The notes: generated by a model not told the origin, from the sequence alone. DNA of 64,000 nucleotides from Rhizophagus irregularis (GCF_026210795.1 NC_089433.1:744001-808000), one strand, 5' to 3'. Shown: positions 36,059 to 49,185, counted from the stretch's first letter. A program made the numbers and translations.

Positions 36059-37528
36059 TCACTGACTAGCCGTCAAATCATGTGCACGTAAAGTCGTAAT
36101 GACTCAGCATGATCATTTTAACTCAACTAGTAATAATCATATTTGATTATGTCACGATTTTTTATACTTTGGCTATAACCTACCACGTAATTATTGTCGC
36201 ATACTTTTTTTTCTCAGACCTGAATTTTACTAATATACACAACCCTTCAAGAACTAAAATAATATAAATGAATAAAAATAAAAATTTACCTTAAAAAAAT
36301 ATTTTGAAACCTCTAATTAGATATTATGATTTTGATATTATGGAAAGGTAAAAATTATATTACGCGAGACACTATGGGAAATATTTACTAAATAGGAAAT
36401 TAATGTGTTTGTTATCATGACTCGTAAGTTAATGAGTCATGACTAATCACATTATATAAAATACCTCAAAAAAGAGTATAAAAACTTTACCTTTCCTTTA
36501 TCCTGTAAGTAAGATTTTCTTTTCTTACAATATTTCACTCCATGATTAATTTTTTGAACTTTATAACAAATTTTCTACACGTTTAATTCATTTTTTTCTT
36601 TGAAATCCCTCATATAGTCTATGCAACTAAGCATTACTCTTCCTCAACAATCAAGATTAGAAGCAGAATGTGAAATGTTTGAATATATATTTCAAATTCA
36701 TTTGTGGTAAGATGAAAAAAAAAATATTCTACATATTTTGTATTTCAGATTATTTATTCAGAAGAAGATTAAGAAGATTGCAAAGTTGACAATATGCAAT
36801 AAACAAATTTCTTGAATGAATGGTAACATTATTAAATAAAATATAACAACATGAATAATTGTACTCTTTTTTAAAAATTGCAAGAAATTCCACCATTTAC
36901 TTGATTATTTAAGCGTGGTAATATTTGGTATATTTATAGAATTAACTATATTTGATTTGTTATAAAAAAAAATATTATACGTTAATAGAAGGAATACCAG
37001 GAACTCATCCAAGACATACTTTGACTTTGATGTGTAAGAATAAATATCTATTATTTAATTATACTTTTATTATTACATTGTAAAGTGTAAACAAACTAAC
37101 TTATGCAAAGAAGAATATACAGTAGTATGCTAAATCCATTCATAAAGAATAACAGAGAATTAATAAATTTTGATGGATTTGTGTGAAGTAGATTTTTACG
37201 AAAGTCTAGAGAAAAATAATAATTTTTACGTATTATAATAATAAAAAACTCACTATTTTAAAAGATAATTTTAATTATTATTCATTTAAAAGTAGATGGA
37301 TCAATATATGGCATTATCTAAAAGGATTTTGTTCTAAGTATTACATTAAATAAAATATATAATATGCACGCCTCGTTAATTCAACATTAAGTTTTGTATA
37401 GAATAGTTATAGAATATTGCTTTTGAAGTAAAATATGATTTGAAAATTCTTACTTTCTTTATTTAAAGAAGAAATTATTTCTCCTGTTACATTGGACACA
37501 ATCAGAAAAAAGTCATTTTTATATACTT
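36059..37528. other. AT-rich stretch with weak exon-like pieces
   Basis: No gene is firmly supported. A plus-strand ATG at about 36619 opens a 29-codon frame (MQLSITLPQQSRLEAECEMF and on) that ends at a TAA overlapping a GTAAGA. Splicing there would create a TGA at once, so it looks like a relic. LIEGIPGTHPRHTLTLM near 36980-37030 is another fragment. Confidence 0.3.
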
Positions 37529-37964
37529 TTGGATGATATTGGCCTCAAGTACCTAGGAAGGAAAAACAAGACAATAGAACTTCCTTTATTTAATCGTTAT
37601 GAGACACCTATAAGAAGTATCATTACGTACCAATTGTTGTATATTCTTATATTTTTAGATCTTGCTTCGGCTCTCATGTCTGATAATAGTGTCACATCAT
37701 TTTATATATGGAGCCTAAGTTTCTATTCCAGAATATTGGAACAAAAACAGATAGATTTACTTTTGATTGCTGAAACAACCTACCAAAGATGCTACTTTAG
37801 TTCGTAAAGGAATAAAAGCCAAAGAAATGCTATGTGAACTCGAGGGAGTTCAAATAATAGATTGTGAAGATGGATATCATCTTATGACAGAAGAAGTTGC
37901 TCAAGAGTCGGCACCTCTTGGTAACCTTCGAAGCAGTTTTATAAACTATATGCGTTCACAATAA
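37529..37964 (+). pseudogene. broken gene, unidentified
   Basis: A first frame (37529-37807) and a second (37767-37964) overlap. The second contains KQPTKDATLVRKGIKAKEML, EGVQIIDCEDGYHLMTEEVA and APLGNLRSSFINYMRSQ, which look like real coding sequence. Its likely 5' continuation lies in the other frame, so a frameshift around 37760-37790 is probable. No known family is evident. Confidence 0.35.
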
Positions 37965-38179
37965 TTATCTTAGAAGTCAATTGGATAGTTATAAAGTATA
38001 TTTGCAGAACGTGAGATAACAGACTTCAACCGAACCAGTAGGAGATAGAGAGAAAAAACCAGCAAAATGAAAGATTTAGGTTAAGAGCCAAAATTACGAT
38101 AATGCCAGCAAGCATTAGGTTCTGGCTGACATTATCTATATTAGGACGATCATTCCTTTAATCAGGTGATTTTAAAAAC

Positions 38180-38690
38180 ATTTATATGCCCAGCCAATGA
38201 ATTTTATAAAATTAATTGGGAAAAAAAGCTTAATGCCTTATGTAAATTAGTAAGTCCACAGAGATTTACGTAATAGAATATCTTTTTTATAAATTTATAA
38301 TGTAGTGATAGGTGATTTTTGAATAAGTAAATCTGCAATTGAATCTACTGATAATTATAATGAAGATAGTATCATTCTTTACATGGCTCCAGAGATTTTT
38401 ATAGATAAAAAATATACTACATCTTCAGATACACATAGTTTTAGAATGACTATATGTGAGTTCATGACAGATAGAAGACCTTTTTGGAACAAAATCCTCG
38501 TTATAGAGTTGATAATTAAAATATGTGATGGTAAGATGAATTACGACACAAACGCACCTTAAGGATATACTGTATATTTGGGCTAATTAAAGAATGTTGG
38601 CTTTTCTAATCCAAAAAAAAGACAACAGCTAATGATATATATAATAGAATTAGAAAAATACTGGCAAAGAAGAAAATCAAAAATCAACTA
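38180..38690 (+). pseudogene. decayed protein kinase (C-terminal lobe)
   Basis: Fragments spell out a kinase in the right order: EFYKINWEKKLNALC (start of the C-lobe helix), then YMAPEIFIDKKYTTSSDTHS at 38380-38440, an APE-like segment, then FRMTICEFMTDRRPFWNK and IIKICDGKMNYDTNAP, then LKNVGFSNPKKRQ. These are the hallmarks of the large kinase families expanded in Glomeromycotina. The Asp-Phe-Gly region is missing, and stops interrupt the frame at several points, so it is inactive. Confidence 0.7.
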
Positions 38691-39150
38691 AAATTAATGC
38701 AGAAATAATAAAAACATCTCATTTATTTGGCTACTGTTTAATATTTCATTTATTTATTATTTGTGATTTATATTAATAATTATTATATTGAAATGATTTA
38801 ATTGAAGATAATGGTATGATAAATCAAACTTTTCTTGTGTTTTCTGTAACTAATAAATTCAATATTATTAATAATTTAATATCATTTAGAACAAAATACC
38901 AAAAAAAGAAACTATTTGAAAATAATGTTGACGATGAACATTAAATATTTAATAAATATGATGTAACGAAATTTTTTTTTTATAGGAGAAATGCTATCTA
39001 GTCTTTAGTAAAAATGGACAGATAGATGTAATACATCGACTTCTGATCCTAACTCCTAATTTAATTCGATTAATGTAAGCATTATGGAGCCGCTATAGCG
39101 TAAATTTGCAATTTCATGTAATAAACTTATTAATTCTTTTTAGATTATTT

Positions 39151-39277
39151 GTCCGGAACGAAGCGAAGGACTATATATGTCTACGCATTATGAAAAACGA
39201 TCGATCACGGGAGTTCTGTCCCTCACGTGACGACGTGACGTAATCACAAATCTGAGTTCTTTTTTTTCGCTCCGGAC
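39151..39277. repeat. dispersed repeat with GTCCGGAGCGAA-like inverted ends
   Basis: The left end GTCCGGAACGAAGCGAAGGA and right end TTTTTCGCTCCGGAC are inverted. The interior carries CACGTGACGACGTGACGTAA. A second copy at 51407-51541 shares ends, interior order and the following TTAC...GTTTCCTAGTT, so the true element may extend past 39277. A weaker relative may lie near 22040-22110. It is probably a miniature transposon. Confidence 0.65.
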
Positions 39278-39772
39278 TTACAACGGTTTCCGTTTCCTAG
39301 TTTTACAAAAGAAAGAATGAATGATAAGCATTATACCTTTTAGTTTTCGATTTATTGATCACGACAAACAAAAATTTTTATTATAAAAAAAATTTCAGAG
39401 CAAGCAATTTAATATTAATGAGAATAGTGAGAATATGCTTTTTTTTATGTATTTTAATAGAAATCCTTTTCATCATATTTTAAAGGATCATTACATAATG
39501 TAATTGTAATGAAAATATAATATAATTATTTTATTGTGTAAATATTTTGACAAAATTTAAAAAATAACCATCATATTGTTTAAGGATATATATATAATAT
39601 ATATTTCTTGATTTCTTCGTTAATATTGACAAATCGCATTAAATGGATGACAACATCATTGACAGCAAACGGATTATATAATCTATATTTTTTAAGCTAA
39701 CAATAAAATAAACCAATATAGGATGTTAACATATGACTTAATTAATTAGCAAAAAATTCAGATATTAAACTA

Positions 39773-40761
<989 letters not shown>

Positions 40762-41337
40762 TTTATACGAAAGTTGGAAAAAGTGGGTTTGATATTGTGA
40801 GAATATTGCCACTTGTAATTATTGTATTTGTATTTGATTGGCACTATTTGTGATCATAAGAACTACATATGACCTTTCCTATCAGAGATTTTTTCACAGG
40901 TAATCTTTATCATACGGTGCACTAGTTCAAATTAAGGATGTTTATGATTTGTGTACGTTGATCATAATAGCAAGTACCTACCTAAATAATAACAAGGACA
41001 AATGATTAACTCTGCAGTTTCACAAGATGATAAATTACGTAGTAACACAGTAAACACAGTAAAATTCTATCTTAAGTAACACGACATTTTAAAAATAGTA
41101 TAAAGTAATATATATATTACGCGTTTTTTTCGCGTTTATAGTAGGCTTAATAGGCTTATAAATCGTATAAATATCAATTTTTAACAGAACAATTAAGATT
41201 TTGATTATAAAAGAATTTTAGATTTCACTAATTCGTTGATTATGAATTAATTTTGAGAACTTGTAGTTATATTATATCTATAAATAACCTATGATAACGT
41301 ATAAAATCAATTAGGTACATTATTTATTTTGAAATAT
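40762..41337. other. E2 gene upstream region
   Basis: Apart from the presumed promoter of the divergent E2-like gene, I see no gene here. The run is AT-rich and unstructured. Confidence 0.4.
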
Positions 41338-41632
41338 CCCTATAAAAAAAGAAAATTCGGAATTTGTCCTGAAAAGTATGGAAAATGTCCGGAAATTTTC
41401 CATGCGTCCGGAAAACATTCGGAAACGGTCATGTTTTGGAACATTTTCCGGACGCTCGATTCTGGACAAATTCTGGACAAATTCTGGAGTGTCAAGAAAA
41501 TGTCTGGAATTTGTGCGTCCGGAAAATGTTCCAAAACGTGACCGTTTCCGAATGTTTTCCGGACGCACGGAAAATTTCCGGACATTTTCCATACTTTTCA
41601 GGACAAATTCCGAATTTTCTTTTTTTATAGGG
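41338..41632. mobile_element. 295-bp foldback CCCTATAAAAA element, 3-bp TSD
   Basis: The ends are CCCTATAAAAAAAGAAAATT and AATTTTCTTTTTTTATAGGG, with TAT on both outer sides (41335-41337 and 41633-41635). The arms are inverted over more than 100 bp (GGAATTTGTCCTGAAAAGTA against its reverse complement), built of CCGGA-rich words such as TTCCGGACGC, around a centre of TTCTGGACAAATTCTGGA repeats. Overlapping open frames on both strands are artefacts of the palindrome. It shares termini with the 106-bp copies but has a different body. Confidence 0.9.
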
Positions 41633-41639
41633 TATACCA

Positions 41640-41757
41640 TCCTTAACAAATCAACTACCAAATTATTTTCTGAGGCAGTATCAAAGAACAAAATTTTCCA
41701 GATAAGAATAACTGAAAATATATTTTCTTTGTTGAAAAATCATGCTCAAACAAAGTA
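41640..41757 (+). pseudogene. possible exon relic beside the foldback element
   Basis: The frame reads YTILNKSTTKLFSEAVSKNK, then IFQIRITENIFSLLKNHAQT, and stops at a TAA inside AAGTAAGTG, which could instead be a donor site. The foldback element sits immediately upstream and would have interrupted the exon. Family unknown. Confidence 0.25.
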
Positions 41758-42558
41758 AGTGATATATTATTGGTTATGTCTGTTGGTACTTAATAGAAAA
41801 AACCTTGCGTTCTGCAAAAATAATAAGTTAAATTATAGTTCATATTGCACATATCAAAAGAAAGAATCTCTTTCTACTGCTCTAATCTATTTAATCGTAA
41901 GACTTAAAGAATAAAAAGCTATGGTTCAAATTAAACCATTCATATCTTGTGAAATGATGTTATTCTGAAAAGACTGATGAAATTTAACGTCATCATTATA
42001 TAATTTTTTATATATTGCCTCGTATTTCATTAATTTATAGATAAACGTCAAAAAATCCTTTGATAAGGAAATGAAAAGCTTAATATACAAGATTCAAATC
42101 TTCAAAAGTTGCGTCAGATAGCGAGGCTAATGATTGACAAAATAAGGGATACTGTGAATTAATCGTTAACGTCAACTCAAACAATAAGTTTATTCAATTA
42201 TTCTTTATCATTTAATTTTGCATAATATACTGTATTTACATATATCTAATTTTCTTCATAATTCTTCCAATACATAGAATATCAAATGACTCCTATCAAG
42301 GAAATATTGTATTTAACAAGGTTCTTTAATATTGTAGATTAACAAACTATTGACCGTCATGATATTTTTCTTCACAATAAATATTTAAATTTTTATTCTT
42401 TTGAGATATTAATTTCGTTAGCTAAATTTTTAATCCTTGATTATCTTTTCTAAAACCGTCTTAGGGAACGGAAATTGTTTCATGTATAATATCTAGCACG
42501 TTCTTAAACTAAAACATATACGGTAATAATACATTTTGGGTTGGATTGATCCGACGCC

Positions 42559-42611
42559 TCAATCTAATCCATATTTATTATAAAATTAAAAATTAATTTG
42601 GATTAGATTGA
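42559..42611. repeat. small inverted repeat
   Basis: TCAATCTAATCC and GGATTAGATTGA are perfect inverted copies about 29 bases apart, flanked by less exact GGATTGATCC-like words. It may be the core of a small foldback element. Confidence 0.5.
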
Positions 42612-42839
42612 GTCAATCAACAGGATTGTACCTATTGATTATCCAATTCAGGACGATTAGCGTCACATTTTTGCAGCCCATCATTAAACTCCGGCTATAA
42701 TTTTTCCATTGATCTACATACAGAATTGCAAAAAAAAACCATTTATATTCATTAGAGATGGTGGTTAAATTTCTTATCATACACTGGATGATTCACATTA
42801 TCACATATATACCTTCGCCTTACCAATCATTTCTTTTGA

Positions 42840-43110
42840 AAAAAGTGTTGTGAGAAAGATTCCTCGTTTTGATGGATTTACATCTAGGCATCTTTTATAA
42901 TTAATTCGGGTACTTAATGTTGAACCTTGGTCTAAGTCCTTGACAAATTTTTATAGCTAAATTTTCTTCATGGCTTAAAAATCATGATATGGAGATAATA
43001 AATTACTTCATACATAACCATTCCAAAACTATAAATATTTACAGCTTTGGAGAAACAACACATTGTAGATATTTCTTTTTGATTATTACAGTACATCTAA
43101 AATGATGTGT
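42840..43110 (-). pseudogene. decayed protein kinase (C-terminal lobe)
   Basis: On the minus strand the pieces read AVNIYSFGMVMYEV (the kinase DVYSFGMVMWE motif), then a broken stretch, then VPELIIKRCLDVNPSKRG, matching the C-terminal helix and the Arg motif of the kinase fold. Several stops lie between. It is a relic of the same broad kinase expansion as the copy at 38180-38690, on the other strand and clearly a separate event. Confidence 0.6.
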
Positions 43111-44566
43111 CTTCTAAAGTTAAAAGGGCCATATTAGCATCACAATGATTAACAACATAAAAAGATGTTCAATATCATCTTTTGACTTAATGGGGAAACA
43201 ATTATAAATAGGGTTTACAATCCTTTTATACTTCGTAACTTGTTTGGCAGTATTCTGTATTTTTGTCCGTTAAATATGGTCAGTGAGCTATAATTATTGG
43301 ATGTCATAAGGAGTTTCAGTTCTTTAATTTTTATTACTAATAATATACTTGCAAGATTTCATAATTAAAAATAATAAAATAATAATTTGAAATTACTTTG
43401 CTTTATTGAAGCACTACCACTTTCAAAATGAATAAATTGTTCAGTTGATAATTCTCTATGAATATTAAAAGCATTGATATCCAGGTTACTTCATTTCAAA
43501 ATCTCTGTCCTTGCCATTTATGTTGCTAAAATATCAGTGATAAATTTCTAGATTTAATTTATTATAAAGTCAAAAACAATTATTAGATAAGGAAATGCTT
43601 TAAAGAGAAAAAGTTTTCATGACTAATAGTGTAATAAATTTTGAGTAGTATAGTAGATTGATTCTAGATTTATTTCAACCCGGACTCTTTTGTTTGCAAA
43701 AGATTGACTCATAAAATTGTAACATGAATTATTGAATTATGCCATTGTGATAAGAAATCACGGATGCATAATAATATGCATTTGTATTCTCTGATCCTTT
43801 ATCATTCTTTTAAGGTGTTTCTTAACATCCTTAATAACATAGAAGTACAAAGTATATAACATAGGCTGTATAAGATCAAGTTCTTTCCAAATGTTTATAA
43901 GATTTTACTACTTCAGCCAATTGTGACAGAATACGGAGCTAACAAGAAAAATAAATATGAAATTCTTCAAAAAGTTCCCAATATTATATATTGAGTTATA
44001 TAATATACACCTTATTTGTATTTTTCAGTATAACTGACCTGAGTCATATTTCAAGAAGCCATCCTTTGTTCAGGGTTTAAACCAATATTGGTAATAAAGT
44101 TAAACAACATAGTTAAAGTTTGGTATGTCACTAGTATGTTAAGTTTACTACGGGGAAGTATATGGTTTAAGGACAATATTTGTATTTTTAAGATATAATA
44201 GAATAAATCGAAAGTCTCTACACAGACTGTCATCAGTTTGTACTTAAAAAAGCTTTAACTCTCAATTATTAATGTGATATAATCAGCACCAAGTCTTAAG
44301 ATTATATCAAGTTACAATAATTCAGTGTCAGATTGAAAAAGTTGATATTACAGTAGCAAAACAGATTATAATCAATGCACCTTGTACTAAATATGGTGAT
44401 AAATTTTGCCTGATGGTAGAGACTGATAAACTACAAATGGGGATACATCAATGTATTTTTATTTTTTACACATCAAGCATCCTCCAAGAAACTTAAACTG
44501 AAGTTAATGTCTGCAATCGTTAGTAAAGACAACTGGAAGAATATTTTGGGTCTTTTTCTGGAGATG
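43111..44566. other. AT-rich stretch, no gene recognised
   Basis: This may contain the eroded N-lobe of the kinase relic at 42840-43110, but no motif is clear enough to report. A minus-strand frame at 44051-44233 lacks any family signal. Confidence 0.35.
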
Positions 44567-44684
44567 CTATAATTAGGGTTAACAATCACTTTACCAACAG
44601 ATGTTTCACTGACAGGGTCATTTCGCAGACAAATGTTTTGCTGACAATAATCTCACCGACAAGGGAATTTGGGATTAGAGGTAA

Positions 44685-44772
44685 GGAAATTAGGGTAGGT
44701 TAGGGTTAGGAATAGGGTTCAGGTAAGGAATTAGGGTTAGTATTAGTGTTAGTGTTAGGGTTAGGATAAGGT
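44685..44772. repeat. degenerate telomere-like TTAGGG run
   Basis: The stretch is built of GTTAGGG, ATTAGGG, GTAAGG and GTTAGTATTAGTGTTAG-like words, resembling fungal telomere repeats (TTAGGG) with drift. It is part of the dispersed repeat family, since a related run occurs at 7857-7920, so it is more likely a component of that element than a telomere fusion scar. Confidence 0.5.
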
Positions 44773-44786
44773 TAAGATAAGTGGAT

Positions 44787-45619
44787 TAGGGATTGGAACC
44801 ATCAAAAAAAAGCTTAACCGGTTAATAACCGGTTAATTAGAGCGTCTAACCGGTTAATAGTCGGTTAATTAATCGGTTAATTAACCAGGTTAATTTGTAA
44901 TGAGGCTAACCGGTTAATAACCGGTTAATATATAAATTTTATATTTTAACGTGTGTTTAGAGGCCTATTTTTTGTATTTTAACGCGTGTTTAAAGATAAA
45001 TTTTTGTGTTTTTAACTAAATAGTATTATTTAAGAGTAATTTCTGGTAAATATTTATATTAAAATGTATACATTAGTAAAAAATTACATACAGTATATTG
45101 TAATTACTTATTACCCAGTCATGCAGTGGTCACCGGTATCAGCACTAAGTTGAAAAGTTTTTTAATTATATTTTTAGTTCTATCCGAAATTCCATTCCAA
45201 TTCTGATGGCCACTGTAGTATTCAAATTTTTTTTCTTATTTAAAATACTATACCCGATCATATCATGCCGATTTCTGCATAAATCAAGGTTATAACTTTA
45301 GAATATTTTAACATAAATAATGTTAAATTATAAATATCATATGCAATATATTATATTAAAATATAAGATTGCAGGTTTATCATCGAATCTATTAGGGTGG
45401 GCAAAATTAAAGTTAATGCTAGTAAAGTTAAAGTTAGAAGTTGGCTAGGAATTACTAATTTAGGATGATCTGTATTTTAACCGGTTAAGTTAGCCAGTTA
45501 ATTAGTCGGTTAATTTAACCGGTTAAATTAACCAGTTAACCGTTTTTTGAGAGGTCTTAACCGGTTAACCGCCTTAACCGGTTAATTAACCGGTTAACCT
45601 TAACCGGTTCCAATCCCTA
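44787..45619. mobile_element. 833-bp miniature transposon, TAGGGATTGGAACC ends, 8-bp TSD (hAT-like)
   Basis: The left end TAGGGATTGGAACC is matched exactly by the right end GGTTCCAATCCCTA. AAGTGGAT flanks both sides (44779-44786 and 45620-45627). Near each end, AACCGGTTAATTAACCGGTT-type words are repeated many times, typical of subterminal transposase-binding repeats. The centre is plain AT-rich DNA with no transposase frame. It inserted into the older TTTCACCGACA repeat. Confidence 0.92.
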
Positions 45620-45676
45620 AAGTGGATTAGGATTTCGAAACTGTCGGTGAAATAACTTGGTAAAATGAAACTGTCG

Positions 45677-45917
45677 CCCTATAAAAAAAGTTGTCCAAAC
45701 ACTGTTCAGTTTTTTGTTCGGAAAATTGACCCCGTTCTGAACATTTACTTGACATTTATTGGACAATTATCATGATATTGTACGTTTTTTATGTGGTCAA
45801 AAATTCTCAATTTCTGCATCTTGTATTAAATTGTAACAAATATTGTATAATAACATGCGAGTGTTCAGAAAATCGATCCCATTCCGAATATTTATCAGAC
45901 AAACATTTTTTATAGGG
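45677..45917. mobile_element. 241-bp CCCTATAAAAA family element
   Basis: The ends are CCCTATAAAAAAAGTTGTCC and CAAACATTTTTTATAGGG; inner arms are partly inverted (AACACTGTTCAG against GAGTGTTCAGAA-type words). The 3-bp flanks are TCG and TTG, one mismatch. It lies in the right arm of the TTTCACCGACA repeat. Confidence 0.8.
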
Positions 45918-45990
45918 TTGGTGAAATGATTGTCGGTGAAATGTCTGTTGATGAGATAATTGTTGGTAAGCCAGATCCCTATAATTATGC

Positions 45991-47548
45991 TATGAGACCA
46001 CCAGGTATTAATGCATACACTAAGCTAAATGGGATGAATTTCAGCGTACAGAACTATCATAAAAGAACGAAAATTTGTGGATTTTCTGAGCGTCAATATC
46101 TTGAATCTTTTTTTCCAGGTTATTGAATAAGATTTTTATATAGGTTATTTAGTTATTTTCTCAAATATAGTCAAATTTCCTGTATTAGCAACTTCTACAA
46201 TTATTAATTTTGATAAATACCTTATAAACATAATGTTTAACTGTAAAATCTTAGCTAATCGCTTCTGATAACGAAAATAAATTAAGATTCTCATTTCACA
46301 AAATGACAAATGATAACAAAATCAATGTATTTCGTACTTAGAAAATCCTTAAACTAATTTTATTATTATTTTTTTTATTCATAATTCAAATAAAATTTCC
46401 TTGTGATATAGTAATAATTCATGATAATAAGTATGATTATGATGATTTTATTTATGTATACGTTATAGTCGTTATATCGATATGCATTTATAAATGACAT
46501 AAATAAAAGAAGTTACTAATATGATCTTATCATTTTACTGTCACGCATTTCACGGTTTTTTGTAAAAAACTAAGTGAATAAAATTTATAAGAACATTAAA
46601 TATTTTAAAATTACACTGTATAGGCAGGGCGGAAGTTCATTTATTATTTAAGAATTTTTTAATAAATTTAACTACGGTAAATTCTTCGAATTCTTTGATT
46701 GTCTTGACGGATTCAATACATGTTGACTTTTATGGAAAGTAAAATGTAGTTAGATAACAGTTATAATACGTAACCAGGTTACAATGTTGATTGTAAAACA
46801 ATTTTTTTATATCAATGCGCTTGAATAAAAAACTTTTAGATAAATTTATAATTCTTTAGCGAAATTTGTGGAAACATTTTTTTTCATTATAAAAAATAAA
46901 AAACGTTTACGTCACCACACCAGATTATGATGTACTTTTGGCCGGAATTAAAAATCTAATAAAATACTGGCCAGCATTACATCATAAATTCACCACTGCT
47001 GCTGGTGACCGTCACCACTGGTGATATTAGTAATACCCAAAATTAAATGAAAGTAATCAATAATAATTGTAAGATGTGATTTCAACCGATTGATAAGGAC
47101 GATAATACAATTATTGGTTTGATTAACTTATAGTATATTGCGTGCAATTAAACAATTTACTTTATATCTAATTCTTTAATTCAAGGAAGGTTAGGAAATT
47201 TATTAAGTAATAGAGAAATTATACGGAGATGAACAAACCTAATCTCAATCGCATATATAGTATATTTAGAAAATTGTTATTCAATAAAAATTTTTAAATC
47301 GATCAATAATATAAAATTACAATATTCGTAAATACGTAAGCAATTATAAAAATTTTTTAAGATAATCATAAATTCATAACAATAATAACAATTATTACTA
47401 CCAAATCATATTAAAGGGTTCAATATTTATTTATTTATATTCGGTAATAATTACATATAAAAAGAATAAATCCTTGGATCTTCAAGTATACTATGGCAAA
47501 AAATGAAATTTTGATACATCTTGAACCCATTCAAATTCTTCAAATTTA
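45991..47548. other. AT-rich stretch with a small hairpin
   Basis: No gene is supported. At about 46925-46995, TATGATGTACTTTTGGCC pairs with GGCCAGCATTACATCATA, and CACCAC/TGGTGA words surround it, so a small foldback element is likely. A frame at 45926-46126 starts inside the repeat and is probably not coding. Confidence 0.4.
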
Positions 47549-48520
47549 TCACGCAAATTTAAAATCAATTTTTTTAATTATTCCTTCCCTTTTATATTTT
47601 AAAATTAATAATTTCAATCGTTTCATATCCGATTGATTTTTATTTATACAATTCAGAGAGATTTGTAATAATATAGGTTGTCTATCTTTCCAATTATTAA
47701 GAAATGATTCTAAAAATTTTAAATTTGGCATCAATCTTTCTTCAAAAACAAATTCAAATTTAGACAAATTTAATGGTGATGATCTAGTTAATATTTCATA
47801 TACATCCTTATAATTAAAGCCTCTTTCATTATCTTCATTAACAATAGCTAATCCATCTAAATGTTGAGAATTAGCTAACAATCTTTCAATTCAGTAAGAA
47901 CATTATCTCTAATTGGCAGCTTAATATACCTAAGATTTGGACAATTTTGATATAATGTTTGTGTAAGTCTACTAATATCATCAATATTATTTTAAAATAT
48001 CTTTTCTAATACTAATTGTAATAAGTTGTACATTTGCGCTTTCAATTAATCTTATCAAGATTATATGTGAGGATAAATTAGCTTTAAGATTTTTAAAGCA
48101 GCAGGTAAAGACGGATGTTTTCTCCAAATGACGCAAATTTGTGTTTGCATGTTTTGCAGATCTCTGAAACAGGGAAGGTGGATTCATTTCTAGAATTTTT
48201 AAATTTACAAAATGTGAAAGAAATTTTGGAACAGGTTCCCAACATAAAATTTAAATGTTGGACGGTATCTGCTTTTTTAATAAGTAATTCCTCAATAGTT
48301 ACCAGTGCCTCAATATTATCACATGATATATGGATTTCGTTTAAGTTTTTTTGAGCTTCTATAAATTTAATAACTCCGGAAATATCATTATTATTCTTTA
48401 ATTGATTTGCTTATTGTAGCTAAACCTTCAAAGATATTTTGATGATTTTATGACAATATAAGTTTTTAAGATTTGAAAAGCATTGTTCAGTCCATGAAAT
48501 ACTGTGTTAAAATTTCTGTA
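47549..48520 (-). pseudogene. decayed F-box/LRR gene (C-terminal part)
   Basis: On the minus strand, reading down from about 48520: WTEQCFSNLKNLYCHK, then NNNDISGVIKFIEAQKNLNE and HISCDNIEALVTIEELLIKK, then, after several frame changes, QTLYQNCPNLRYIKLPI, and a last open stretch at 47881-47549 (SSPLNLSKFEFVFEERLMPN; LILKYKREGIIKKIDFKFA). This order matches the LRR-like C-terminal half of the Glomeromycotina F-box family represented at 14309-15871. At least two frameshifts and internal stops, and no F-box, show it is dead. Confidence 0.65.
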
Positions 48521-48924
48521 ATACGAAGTGAAATGAACTTTGTATATTTGTTGATAAATAAATTTAAACTACCAAAAAATTATTACGCAATTTAATTGAT
48601 TATCTATTTTTAGTCATGATGTCTCTAAAAATTACTAATATCGATATATTACCGTTCAGCTTACTTTATTTTTTAAAATAGTATAAAACTAAGCAACTAG
48701 TACAAATTTAGGAGTGATTAAACAAATTTAGTACATAATTAAAAATACATAATTTATTCACATATTCTAAACAAATACAATATAAATTTCCGAGTGAAAA
48801 CTTGGATTTTGATATCACGAACGTATCCCTAAAATTTCCAATGTACTTTCTTAATCCAACAAAATCATTATAGAAACAACTAAAATAACAATATGACTCC
48901 TTCTTTTCGTTGTACGTTAAATCA

Positions 48925-49185
48925 CGTGACCTCAACATAAGTTAATTAACTTTTCTTTAAATTGTTTGTCTGCTTCACCCCCTGGTGGCCTGTTTTCGAG
49001 ACGTTTCTCATTCACATTCTTTTCATTTACTTCTCTATTTTCGTCATTTATTCGATTTCTGAAATTATCGTTGAGCATTGTGAATTCCATAATCACTTTA
49101 CTTTTTCCGCTAAACGAACAATTTCATTTTCCGATCGTGAAATATTCTGTCTCCATAGCACCCTTTTCCTACTAATAACTGATTT
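48925..49185 (-). pseudogene. relic of a charged, coiled-coil-like protein
   Basis: The minus strand reads RVLWRQNISRSENEIVRLAE, then, in another frame, EFTMLNDNFRNRINDENREV and NVNEKRLENRPPGGEADKQF with KEKLIN. The charged, heptad-like composition resembles coiled-coil ORF1-type or cellular proteins. A frameshift near 49105 breaks it. Plus-strand frames over the same bases are shadows. Confidence 0.35.

Larger units (their letters stand above)
44567..45990. repeat. nested repeat: TTTCACCGACA element carrying two later insertions
   Basis: The outer sequence has repeated words related to TTTCACCGACA on the left (44590-44660) and their complements (GTCGGTGAAATG) on the right (45640-45660 and 45920-45960), with roughly inverted ends near AATTAGGG and CCCTATAATT. 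Two complete miniature elements (44787-45619 and 45677-45917) sit inside and are listed separately. Removing them leaves about 350 bp related to the copy at 7770-7935. Confidence 0.55.

Noticed and set aside
41320-41758. Five overlapping frames on both strands containing FRTFS/CPEIFHASGK-like words
   Set aside because: They arise from the palindromic foldback element; sense and antisense frames mirror each other.
44685-44772. True interstitial telomere
   Set aside because: The run is degenerate and belongs to a dispersed repeat also seen at 7857-7920.
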